A DNA stretch of 64,000 bases, taken from Pontederia crassipes. Its lineage: Eukaryota; Streptophyta; Magnoliopsida; Commelinales; Pontederiaceae. Every line of letters begins with the position of its first letter. Within the stretch, counting starts at the first letter, position 1. Location of the stretch: positions 49,261,975 to 49,325,974 of the forward strand of contig CM060195.1 in assembly GCA_030549335.1 (NCBI GenBank). The letters are read 5' to 3'. The translations under genes were made by a program, and so were the position numbers. Below are positions 26,283 to 37,200 of the stretch, piece by piece. The notes under the pieces were generated by a model. The model made no database searches. It was not told the origin of the DNA and worked only from the letters and a program-made list of their open reading frames with translations.

Positions 26283-26777
26283 AGAGGACGAAAAAATGAA
26301 GCAGACATAGCACCTGCAATTGTTGCTGTCGCTTGTGGTGTTAGTCAATCGCATGACCCACTCGGTTCCTTTTCCTCTTCTTTGGTTTTGTAAGATTGTG
26401 AACAATATTAATTGCAAATTGGTTTTTGATCCGTGTTTGTGGTTCACAGACGACTCTGTTGAGTGGTTGTCACTTGCCATCTCTCTACCACAGAGGCAGC
26501 AGGGCGTGTTAATTTTATGTCACATGGTGGTAGGAAGATATGTGTTGTATACTATAAAAAGTTGCTTGCTTGCTACTAAGTCCTAATATATATATATATA
26601 TATATATTGTGGCAGTAGCACAATTAATTATTTTGGATCTATTGCTTGTTAAGAGGTTATTTTTGTAACTATACGTACATTATATGCATTTTAATATGAA
26701 CGTTAACCAGACAAAAAAAAATTGGCCAAACTTAGGTACGATTTCCCTTTTCCGTAGTGAATTGGAAAATAAATAAT
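26283..26777. other. 3' flank of the PLA2 gene
   Basis: Probable 3' untranslated region and flank, with a (TA)n tract at 26586-26608. No further gene is seen before the tRNA-like sequence. Confidence 0.5.
26586..26608. repeat. (TA)n microsatellite
   Basis: A direct run of TA units. Confidence 0.95.
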
Positions 26778-26849
26778 CGTTGTTGCCGGGGATCGAACCC
26801 AGGTCACCCGCGTGACAGGCGGGAATACTCACCACTATACTACGACTTT
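26778..26849 (-). tRNA. tRNA-Asp(GUC), probably a pseudogene copy
   Basis: On the minus strand the D arm (tagtatagtggtgagt), the anticodon arm (cccgc-ctgtcac-gcggg, anticodon GTC) and the T arm (tgggttcgatcccc) match plant tRNA-Asp. The 3' acceptor strand is caacaac plus g, but the seven bases before the D arm (aaagtcg) do not pair with it. The usual 5' strand gtcgttg appears to have lost three bases (gtcg directly joins ta). The internal promoter boxes are intact, so it may still be transcribed, but the acceptor stem would be disrupted. Annotate as tRNA-derived, function doubtful. Confidence 0.7.
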
Positions 26850-27510
26850 GTTGCATAGCTCCTAGCATTATTTAATATATTAAACAATTCTTTGTCATTT
26901 ACGGATTTTCAAAAATATTCTTCTATACGAGTACAACCTCAAGAGCTTTTTTCTCCCTCTTGATCTTATATATATGGATATTGTTATTATTAAAATAAAA
27001 AACAATTCTTACAAATTGTATTTATTAGTTAAGGGATTAAACTAATTTAAGCCAGGCTTAATAAGTCGACCTGCTTGGTGATCATCTGTTCAACAATTAA
27101 TAAGATGGTGGATGATGTGCAGAAATGCTATGGAGGCATGGAGTCATGATTAGCAAGCGCACAAAAATATGAGCATAGTGCATAGGAAAAATAACAATAA
27201 AAATACAGCCATGTAACCTTGTTCTTTCCCCGAGTAACGTTACGAACACATTGGATAAAATTAAAATTTCGAATGAACTATAATATGTATGCATATTTAA
27301 TAGCCCATGTCATGGTGAAAAAAGTTTGTTCATTTTTGTGAGTGAAAACAAGTTTTTTTTTTCATTTTGAGCATACTTAATAAATTAATCTTACAAATGC
27401 GACTATCTTTTAACATATATTAGTTAACTTTTTCTCTTGTTGACTCAAAAGCTATTTCTTAGAGAAATTATTATACTCTAATTACATCTTATATAAACGT
27501 GGTATATAGA
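26850..27510. other. AT-rich intergenic DNA
   Basis: No coding region, repeat or element end recognised. Confidence 0.4.
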
Positions 27511-27720
27511 TTAAGTACTGTATAATCACAAAAAAGTGATTACAATTGTCGTTAGATCAGTGATCAATGGTTTAGATCTGAACGTTGATAAATAAATAAA
27601 AAAGTTCAAAAGAATAACTAATTCGCAGCGCCCAAATCTAGACCATTGAGCACTGATCCAATGGTTGAGATCGGATGATTATAAATTGTAACCACTTTTT
27701 TATGGTTACACAGTACTTAA
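27511..27720. mobile_element. MITE-like element with long terminal inverted repeats
   Basis: The left end (gtactgtataatcacaaaaa) pairs with the right end read on the minus strand (gtactgtgtaaccataaaaa), and similarity continues for about 100 bp inward (gatcagtg, caatggt). TTAA borders both ends (27511-27514 and 27717-27720), so the target duplication could be TTAA or TA. TTAA would suggest piggyBac-like ends, TA a mariner-like element. At about 200 bp it is far too short to encode a transposase. Confidence 0.65.
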
Positions 27721-27789
27721 ACTCATATATATACCTATCTTATTCTCTAATTAAACATCTTATATATCCTAACTCTCCCTATATGTGCT

Positions 27790-28640
27790 CAATCAGCCGA
27801 TGAATGAGGGATCTATCACCCATTTCTCGATGGGTAATTTCTTCGTGAATCACTTAATATATGTTGATGATCTCCTTGTGGAGTGACCACTAAAGCTAAT
27901 TATAGAGTTCTCCGTTGAACCTTTCAAAATTATGAAGTCTTGACAAATCATGAAAAATAAAAAATTCATTTTCCACTTAAGTTGTCTAGCCGAAGGAAGA
28001 ATGTGATAATAAGTATGCTAGGTTTTAAAGTAGGCAACTTCCTTTTTTGACCTGTGGTTAGATGTCATACAAGTACATTCTTATTAAGATTAAGATATCA
28101 TTAACTGATAATATTACTAGTAGAACATCGAGATGGAAGCAAAAAAACTATTGAGACAAAAATTTTACTTCAATCAATTTGGTCCTTAATGCTATATCAA
28201 TACACATTATGAGTTCAACCTATTTGTTTGGGGGTATATTAGATCATATTGGGAAGCATTCCAAAAAAAAAGATCCGGAGATGAAAAGAGGGGTTCGCCT
28301 TATAAATTGAGATGTTATAGGTCCTTTGGAGGGCTTAGGTGAGAATTGTGGATATAATAAATAATAGGGACACACTCTAGATAAATTTAATGTTAAATAA
28401 GTATGATCGACTACATCTCTAGAAGTGGAAGAATGATGCATGAAATTGGAAGAATATTTTGTCTACTTTGCAAGGAACGAGGGTTGGAATGTAGAAACTA
28501 ATTGGAATAGAGATAGAAACTTTTGTGCTATTTGATCCTTGGCTATCCACTATTCCTACAATCTGGTTGCCTACCTACGTTAATCTTAATATGCCATGAG
28601 ATCTTCTAATTTATAATTTAATGTCCGAGCATGTTTAGAA
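27790..28640 (+). mobile_element. Decayed L1-type LINE reverse transcriptase fragment
   Basis: Translation in shifting frames shows VNHLIYVDDLLVE then a stop, matching the LLYADD reverse transcriptase core. Later pieces resemble the C-terminal region of plant L1 LINEs: a WK-x-K stretch, INLVLNAISIHIMSSTYLF, and a piece ending in DPWLS followed by P-T-Y-V-N. Many stops and frame changes show that it is dead. Neither element end is recognisable. Confidence 0.6.
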
Positions 28641-28965
28641 TGTAAATTTGCTATATGACATGTTTTGACTTTGATATGATTATTTCATCTTTGTGCCAAA
28701 AAAACTACTACTACCAATTAGTGAGGACATTACATGCAAGATTTCAAAATTTAGATGAATGTTTAGTTACAAAATGAAGTTAGAAAACTGAGTTGAGACC
28801 ATGCATATAGTTGGAGGATGGCACATGTAATTTATCTTTTGATTTTACTTTTAAATTTATATCTTCTTTATAAGGACCAAAATTTGAATCCTAATTTAAA
28901 AGTAAAAATTGCCTTTTATTTTCACATTTTGTGTGTGTGGGAGTAGGAGTGGGAGTTGTTGTTGT
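28641..28965. other. AT-rich spacer between the LINE relic and the poly-G tract
   Basis: Nothing recognisable is seen here except a short G/T-rich lead-in (gtgtgtgtgg, gttgttgttg) to the poly-G tract. Confidence 0.4.

Positions 28966-29005
<40 letters not shown>
28966..29005. repeat. Uninterrupted poly-G tract (40 nt)
   Basis: Forty consecutive G on the plus strand are visible, preceded by GTT and GT repeats. It makes an artificial polyproline frame on the minus strand (28891-29259), which I do not accept as a gene. Confidence 0.95.
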
Positions 29006-29006
<1 letters not shown>

Positions 29007-29536
29007 TTGTGGTATGCAAATGATATCCCTTTAAGTCCAAAAGAGCAATTGTGTGTATGGTTTGGGAAACAGCCTTAGCTAGCCATAGTGAATAGGTTAA
29101 AATTAATGCACTTGAGCATCTCGCCAACGGGACTAAAAAATTATTCAAAAGTTTTTCATCAAAAAAATGAAAACAGGGAGAAGGGTGGGAGGACAAACAC
29201 ATGTCGCTTATGGCTCCAAACATGGGTGGCAAAACATACAGGATTCCCCCAATTTTCATTTTTTATTACTTATATATATAACTTTTATGATAAATAGTTA
29301 CATTGGGCCTCCATTAAATAAAATTTGTATGCTACTTTGAAATAAAGCACTATTTGGCAAGTCAATGGGAATCCATGAGATGTTCCAAACACGGGATCAA
29401 CAAATTCTCAATGACATCACGAACTCACAAAATCCATTAACCTCATCATAATTGTCATGTGTCTCATCGTTGCAAAAATATGATATTTGGCAAAAAAAAG
29501 TTGGAAGCAAGCCTTGCTCCCAATCCAAATGGGGCC
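29006..29536. other. Intergenic DNA
   Basis: No gene or element recognised. Confidence 0.4.
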
Positions 29537-29723
29537 AAAGAGTTTCTTGATTTGGGAACTAAGGTGTAGCGTAGTGACAGTGCATCGTCACTCGAAGATC
29601 GGGAGGTCACGAGTTTGAATCCCACCAGTGAAACATATGTACTAATTTATTTCTGATATTTAATTTTCTTACATCAAATATATGGACATTTCTATGTAAC
29701 CGAAAAAAAGAGTTTCTTGATTT
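29537..29723 (+). mobile_element. tRNA-derived SINE (about 153 bp) with 17-bp target duplication
   Basis: The insert 29554-29706 begins gggaactaaggtgtagcgta, an A-box-like region, and has a B-box-like region in ggtcacgagtttgaatccca. This is the RNA polymerase III promoter layout of tRNA-derived SINEs. It ends in a short A tract. The 17-bp sequence aaagagtttcttgattt flanks both sides (29537-29553 and 29707-29723), a perfect target-site duplication. The family is not identified. Confidence 0.8.
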
Positions 29724-30861
29724 AGTGGTAGCTATTCTCACACCTTAAGTGTCAAATAACTTTACACTTTTTTTAGATATTAAACTAGTTATAACATCAA
29801 AATATCATTGACGACGATAAAAATGTCCGTTAAAAAACTTTTGGAGCTCGTAAATGTTGAATTATAACTAATGAAATATATTAAAAAATAAAAATGATAG
29901 GTTATATTGAAAAGCGAGACATACACGTTAATTTCATATGTGATTGGGCTTTATGTTAATTTCCTAGGCAACTTAATTATAAAACGTTTAAATCATCGAA
30001 AAATATATTCATTACAAAAGTTAATTTCAAATATCAATATTGTCAATTGTTTAAATAAAATATACTAAAAATATATTTAAAATAATAATAAAATAATAGG
30101 TTATACACACACGCACATGCATCAATTTTTTAAGTATCTATTTACATGTGTGTATTATACTGTAGATAAAAGAAGTGTAAGTAGATAGTATCCAAACTTA
30201 TATCGTAAATAAACTTATTTTAGATATATTGATAAATGCATTATGCAAGGACAGTGTACATATAGCATAAATATACCATTGTAAGTTAAATGGTATATGT
30301 TATTGTATTCGTAACTCAAATATCTTTGTTGTGCTACAAATACATCATTGATACATATATGGATCGAGATAATTTATCTCCCAATGTTAGACACAGCTTC
30401 AAAATGGAATTCAAGTTCAGTAATAAACTGAATTTTCTCTTCTACTTGAATGTTTATTATTATTTGGATCCGTTTTTTTAGTATGATTACAAATCAATTA
30501 ATGTAGTAGCATTTTTTTCGATTATAACTTAAGGCTAAAAAAATTCGGTAAATAAAAAATTAAAGGATATGTAGTTATCTTGATTTATGATTGATTTGTG
30601 ACAGTTTGACAAGATTAGTCGTTTAAATGTGTTAATTTTTTAAATCTCCTAAACTATAATATTTTTTCACGTCGTAATGCATCTTAAACTATGCCATGAT
30701 ATCATTGAGTACAATTCAGTCATTTAATAAATAAATAAATAACAAAAAAATTAATATAATATGCTTAATGGACTAAAGTGAAAATTGTAATATAGTTTGA
30801 GCTTTTGATAAGTTCATATATTACGAGTAAATGTAAAAAATCATTATAGTTTAAGAAAAAA
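29724..30861. other. AT-rich intergenic DNA
   Basis: No coding region or element end recognised. Confidence 0.45.
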
Positions 30862-31820
30862 TTAACAAATACAATTAACTCAATGGTTGTAACTTATTTA
30901 GGTTTAGATGATACATTTTTATTATCAAGTTACATCAATAAATATACATTATTTCATCTAAGTATATAACTAATTTAATCATGAACTATAATCATTAAAT
31001 TAATTAGATGATAAGAAATAAACGCTCTACATCGAGGTGTAGAGCTGGCACTCTACATACTTATTAACCTTTATGATAAGAGAAAAATGTATATATAGAG
31101 CATTTGACGTAGAACAAGTGTAGAATATTAATTTTACTTATTATATTTATAAAATAATTATATATTAATTTAAAATATATGTTAAGTAGTAAATATAATT
31201 AAGATCAAGATCATTATTCAATGATCGTGATCAAGTCATGTTAACAAATATGACTAATTCAACGGCTATAACTTATTTATCATAAATGATACTTTTTATT
31301 ATCAATTTTCATCAATAAATATATATTATTTCATCTAAGAAGTATATAATCAATTTAACTATGAATTATAATCATTAAATTAGTTACATGATAAGAAATA
31401 AATGCTCTACAATGAGGTGTAGAGCGGGCGCTCTACATACTCATTAACCTCATATCATAATAGTGATTTATAGTGATTGAATTAGAGGTTGATGAGTACA
31501 TAGAGCACCCCGCTCTACACCTTGGTGTAGAACACTTATTTCTCATTATTTAATTAATTTAATAATGATAATTTATGCCTATATTAATAATATATTTCCT
31601 AAATGAAATAATATATATCTATTGAGGTAACTTTATAACAAAAAAATATCATCTAAAGCTAAACAAAATTATAACTACTGAATTAATCACATTTGTTAAA
31701 TTAGCTTGATCATGATCTTAATCTTAATTACATTTACTATTTAACATATACTTAAATTAATAATATTTATTTTATTAATCTACACCTGTTCTACAACAAA
31801 TACTCTACCTATACATTTTC
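30862..31820. repeat. Foldback element with an extra direct half-copy
   Basis: The interval 31082-31820 is a long imperfect palindrome centred near 31451-31470: its ends (agcatttgacgtagaacaag and, inverted, caaatactctac...) and inner parts (gtgtagagcgggcgctctac against the inverse around 31500-31530) pair throughout. A further copy of the left arm, in the same orientation, lies outside at 30862-31073. So there are three copies of a roughly 210-bp unit, two direct and one inverted (30862-31073, 31241-31452, 31486-31699). No coding capacity and no clear target duplication is seen. Confidence 0.75.
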
Positions 31821-32640
31821 TTCATTCAATTAACGGGCATGCAGTACTTATTCAGGAAGAAAGCATATCCATTCAATTAGAATGTTAAAATAATATCTGA
31901 TAAATAAAACAATTGAATTAGTTGCCCATTATAAAATAATGAAAAATAAGTTAAGATAAAAAGTCATACAAATAATAAATAATGTTTGAGTGATTGAAAT
32001 AAAGAAATACAAATAAACAAATAATAAAATAAGAATATCATGCGTTTAAAATAATTAAGTTTATAGATAAAATAAGGCAAATTATGGTCAATTAAAATAA
32101 AAATATACACAACTAACTTTAACGAGTAGGAGCAAAAGATAAGATGATAAAATGAAATAACAAAAACACAATCACGCAAGAAATAGAAAAATAGAAATTC
32201 CGTTTGATTCATTAGCATATTAAGGCAATGTTTAGTTGACAGAACTTGAATAGAACTTGTCCAAATTTTACCAAATACTCCGATGCAAATTATCCTTTAT
32301 GGAGAACTTAAAGGCTTCCAACGAGAACATTTTCAAATTCTCATTTTTTTGGCTTATTTTTGCTTTTTTCTTTCAATTCTTTTATTATATTTTAATTAGT
32401 AAAAATACTAATTTATATTTAATCTTAATATTATTCATTAAATTAAATTTATATTATCTTACATAATAATCAATTAGATTATTTTATTTATTAATATATT
32501 ATTATTCATTTTATAAAATAAATATTAAATATTTTTCGTAAATTACAATATTAATAACATATGAAAATAATAAATTATAATATTATTTTTCATAAATTGA
32601 AAATTAATATATTAATATACATATTTACATAAATTATTAG
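31821..32640. other. AT-rich intergenic DNA
   Basis: Very AT-rich; no gene is supported. Confidence 0.45.
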
Positions 32641-32930
32641 CCAAGGGCTACCATCACTACAATGAAACCTTCCCCTAGTTATCAAACCAACGATTTGTCT
32701 TGACACTTGCGGTCCATAATCACTAGCCAATCCGTCAACTTGACATCAATAATGCATTCTTACATGGGGATTTTTACGAAGACATATTCATGGAGTAACC
32801 GTCTGGCTTCACAGACGTCATGCGTCCATCTCATGTTTACAAGCTTCGCAAATCCATATGTGGTTTGAAACAAACTTCTAGAGCTTGGTTTTACACATTG
32901 GCTATGACCCTTCAGGTCGCCCCTCTACTA
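32641..32930 (+). mobile_element. Ty1-copia reverse transcriptase relic
   Basis: One frame encodes QLDINNAFLHGDFYEDIFME, then a stop, then PSGFTDVMRPSHVYKLRKSI followed by CGLKQTSRAWFYTL. This is the conserved NAFLHG to GLKQ-x-x-RAW block of Ty1-copia reverse transcriptases. The in-frame stop and missing flanking domains show a dead fragment. No LTR is recognised nearby. Confidence 0.8.
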
Positions 32931-34056
32931 TTGACACGTCCTTACATAATATTTTAATTTTCTATAAATTTATACCTTAGAAAATAATAAATTATATTCT
33001 TAATTATTACTTTTTATTCAAACACCTACTAAAACTTACATATGAAATCAAAATTTCAAATTCCCATCATTATATTTTTCATCCAAACACTAAACTTAAA
33101 CTTAATAATAAATTGGTGCTTGGTAAATTAATAGTAAAACTAGTTGATTAATATAAAATGAGGATACATAATATATTATTTAATTTATATGAATTGTATT
33201 GTAATTAATAGGATAATTTTTTTAAAAAATATTGTTCTCGAAATTCATAAAAAAAAACATTTTGTTACTCGTAGATAGTGCATGAAAAAGTAAAGTTTTT
33301 TTATTCCATCGTATCAACAAAATAAATTTAAAATTAATTAAATATAAATATAAGATTGAGAAGAATGCAAACCTTTTACATATCTTAACAGAGAAGTCTT
33401 TCACTATTAACTATGATTTCTCTTTTTTTTTCCTCATTGACTTGATAAATATTTTTAAAGTAAAGTTTAAATGTTTAATAATAGAATTTCATAGAGTAAG
33501 GACGTTCAGCATTTTATTTTTAATAAAAATTGCTTATTTTTTTAACATAATCTATTATTTTATTATTCTACATCTTTAAATTTACTTGTCAACATAAATA
33601 TTTTTTAAAATAATCCATATTTTAAAGTAAATTAATATTTTTAAAAAATATTATCATCTAAAAAAATATTATAAACTAATTATTCTGGCTATTGTATGCA
33701 TATAAGAATGAGTGTATTTTGTAACTATATATTAATATTTATGAAATTTATAATTAAATTATTAGTCGCTATTTTATCAATATTTTTAAATTAATGCTTG
33801 TAGGTAATCTAAACATTAACTTTATTAAACATAGTTGAGTGCAATTTTATTTTCATTTTACATTCTAAATTTTTATTTGTATGATTCCCTACTATTGATC
33901 TATTCAGTTGATGATCGATGTTTGTGGATTTTAGATACTTAAACATATTTAAATAAAAAATGATGATATTTTATATTATTATTATTATTATTGATGTTAA
34001 AAAAAACGAGGAGTTAGTTTTAGGTCAAGACTCGCATAACCAAAACAAGAAACAAA
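32931..34056. other. AT-rich upstream region of the TOC64 gene
   Basis: AT-rich DNA without a gene. The last part is the likely distal promoter of TOC64. Confidence 0.45.
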
Positions 34057-34064
34057 TATAAAAG
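34057..34064 (+). promoter_or_regulatory. Candidate TATA box of the TOC64 gene
   Basis: TATAAAAG lies 212 bp upstream of the ATG at 34269. The stretch that follows is C-rich and CT-rich, as in many plant leaders. Confidence 0.5.
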
Positions 34065-34268
34065 CCCTCCTAAAGCCGTGTTATCCGCCCTTTCACCCCC
34101 TTCTATCTCTACTTCTCTACTCATCAATTCGACCCTCAGCAGCAGCAGCACCACCAACATCCCAAATTCCTCTACTTCTCTTCTCCTCTTCCTCTCTTGT
34201 TCTCCAAACCCCGAAGTGAATCGAACCACCGAAACCAGCGAGAAGGCTTCCGGAGGAGTAGGAGAGAT

Positions 34269-37200
34269 ATGGCGTCCGCTTCGCCTTCCAACTTGTGGGT
34301 TCTGGTCGGCCTCGGCATCGCCGGCATAATCCTGATGACCCGCCGCCTCCGGCGCGTGGTGAAGGCCGACTTCGGCGCCTTCGTAGAACGCCTCGAGCTG
34401 CTGCCGCCCCCACAGCCGGCACCTCCCAAGGCCCCCCACCCCCTCACGGGACTCACCTTCGCCGTCGCCGACGTGTATGCATACCTGGGAATCCTGTTCT
34501 CTGCCCTTTCTCCTTCCCGTCTTTCGGATTCATTGCCAGTTTCCGAATTCTTTTTTTTAAGATATCGATAGGCACTTCTGATGGCCATGCAATGGATTTT
34601 GATGCCAAATTATACACATTCCGTAATTTAGCTTTGAAAAGATGTATATTGTGTCCTCTGACTGCAAATAGTTAAGCGGTGACGGCAACAAATGGCACAG
34701 AAGGTGATAGGAATTCGTGGGAAGTGATGGGCATCATCTTATACACACCTGAAAGATGCTGCCCATGTTGTGCTTATGTCCTTGAAGAAGTTGTTCCGCT
34801 ACTTGTCCTTTGAATCATTTTATGTTTATTGGTACGGTTCTTTAGTGTATCACAATTATGATATACACAAGAAATAACAAATTATGGTTGTTTCATCTGA
34901 AAATGAAGCTACTTGCCAAAGGGTATGAAGTGTTACCAATAATGCTTGGTTCTAGCAATAGTGTTTACAATATCACTAAATCAACTGGGTGATAGAGGGC
35001 AGCATGACACTAAGTTGATCATACCTCACAGAAGCCTCCATGTCTGGAATTTCATTTGTTTGATTTTTTCGTGCATTCAATGAACTTCAACTTCTGAAAC
35101 TCTTTTGACATTATCTTTTCGATAAATAGACTGGTTTCCAAATTACCTCTCAAATTTGTTTACAGAGAAGATCTAGGTTTTCACATTGTTCTTCCCGAGG
35201 CTATCTGGATTTCTCAATATAATTGCTCCTTGATATTCTGAATCAATGAATACAGGATACTAACTTAAATATGCTTAACAAGTCGAGTTAACTAAGGAAT
35301 TCTTTAAAAAAAATTTTTGAGGAGGAATTCTTTAAAAAATGTCTTTCACTTTGTTGGATTGTCCCTGAAAGAGGTTCTTGAATATCATCTGCCATGCGCA
35401 ACTCTGTCATTTCATATTGCCAATTCTGTTTCCTGTTATAACCTTCCACTTAATATTACCTGTTTGTTTGGTTACAGTTTTGATATTGTCGGATATGTAA
35501 CTGGTTTCGGACATCCAGATTGGGCAAAAACCCATGAGGCTGCAGCGAGAACATCTCCGGTAATTGAAGCACTTGTAGATGGTGGGGCTACTTGTGTTGG
35601 TAGAACAGTCATTGATGAGTTTGCATATGGGTATGAAAACCTAGTTTGTCTGGTTAGCCTTCTCAATTCTGTTTTTTATAAAATGTACTTAACATTTTCT
35701 TCTCATTTTGAAAAGACGATCTTAACCTTATTCCGCAACTTAAAATTCTGGCTTTGTATTTTACTTTTTATGCTCATTTACATCCTACTTGTTCTTGTTA
35801 TGTGGGATGCACGTTTAAACTCATTGATTTTGAACTTTCAGTACAAGCGGTGAAAATAAACATCTCGATACACCAACAAACCCTGCAGCTCCTGATCGTA
35901 TACCTGGAGGGTGCTCTAGTGGATCATCTGTAGCAGTTGCCACTGGCATGGTAGACTTCTCCCTAGGTGAGCTTTCACTATCAAAGGAGTTACTACTCCA
36001 TAACCAAATATATCTTTGGATTTACCATTCTGTTTAAGGAAAAAGTTGAATATAGCAATTAAACAAATGGGTGTGGTTGGTATAGTGCTATAAGATAACG
36101 TGCTGGAGTGATGAAAAATGAAGACTACTTTATTGTCTCACAGAAAGCTGATTTGACTATTAGATGTAGTTTCAGAGATAAGGATGATGTTGGATACTAA
36201 TAGTTGTGTTGAATTGATTTTTTTTTTCTTGGGTAAAATCTTGTTTTGTGGTTCTTTTTCAAGGACATCTTTTCCTCCTGGAACCTGTATGTTTCTCTTT
36301 CTTTTGTTTTGAGGGAAAATCTGCATACTTCAATGTTTTGGTCTGTGATCAAGGTATTTAAACTTTCTGGATTCTTATTGTTTGGTATAGTACAACAAAT
36401 CATGGAACAGAAGTAATCTGAAACTCAAAGTCTTTAAGATATGACATTGTGGCATGCGTTTTTAACTGATGGAGGCCATTGACATCATTTAGGATTTTGA
36501 TTTTAATTATTTATGAAGCTAAATATCTTTTTATCGTTATTCTTCGAAAGTTAAATAGCTCTCTTTAAATGCTTGTTTTTTTTCTAAAGTCATAAAACAT
36601 CTCTTTTGACTTTGGAACATATGCAGGTATTGATGCTATCGGTGGAGTGAGGATTCCTGCTGGGTATTGTGGCACCTTGGCTTTCCGACCTTCTCAGGCT
36701 GCTGTTTCTAATCTTGGTGTTATTCCAGTTTCACCAAGTCTTGACACAATAGGTACGCCATTAGATATAGTATTATCCTTACCATGTTGCTGAAAGTAGC
36801 ACATTGAAATGCCTGAGATTTCTATGCTTCAACATATGTGCTGGTTAATTGGAATGTGACTTTATCAACATTTTCTAATTGGTCTCCTGAAAGGGAAAGA
36901 AAATACTATTTGGTCTTGGTAGCCAAAAGGGTCAGACGCCAATTTATTCTTCAGAAACATAAGGATGGAGATGCTAATTTCATTCTTCTACAATTATGTT
37001 GCAAATAACAATTGATTATCAAATCAAACTGCTCCAACAGCTTAGTGGAACTGAAAGTGGGTGTACAATTGCTGACTGATGATTTAAATCATACTTATTT
37101 TCTTTTCATTTGACTAATTAATTAATCGTGCATCTTCCATTGAGCTTAGTAATCCAGCAATCCTTGGTTAATTTCTGTTTTCAGTATTTCTTAATACTTC

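Noticed and set aside
28891..29259. Minus-strand frame with a polyproline run
   Set aside because: The run is the translation of the poly-G tract; there is no other protein feature.
34020..34675. Alternative frames over TOC64 exon 1 on both strands
   Set aside because: Exon 1 in the TOC64 frame encodes the membrane anchor and joins in phase to exon 2; the others are shadows.
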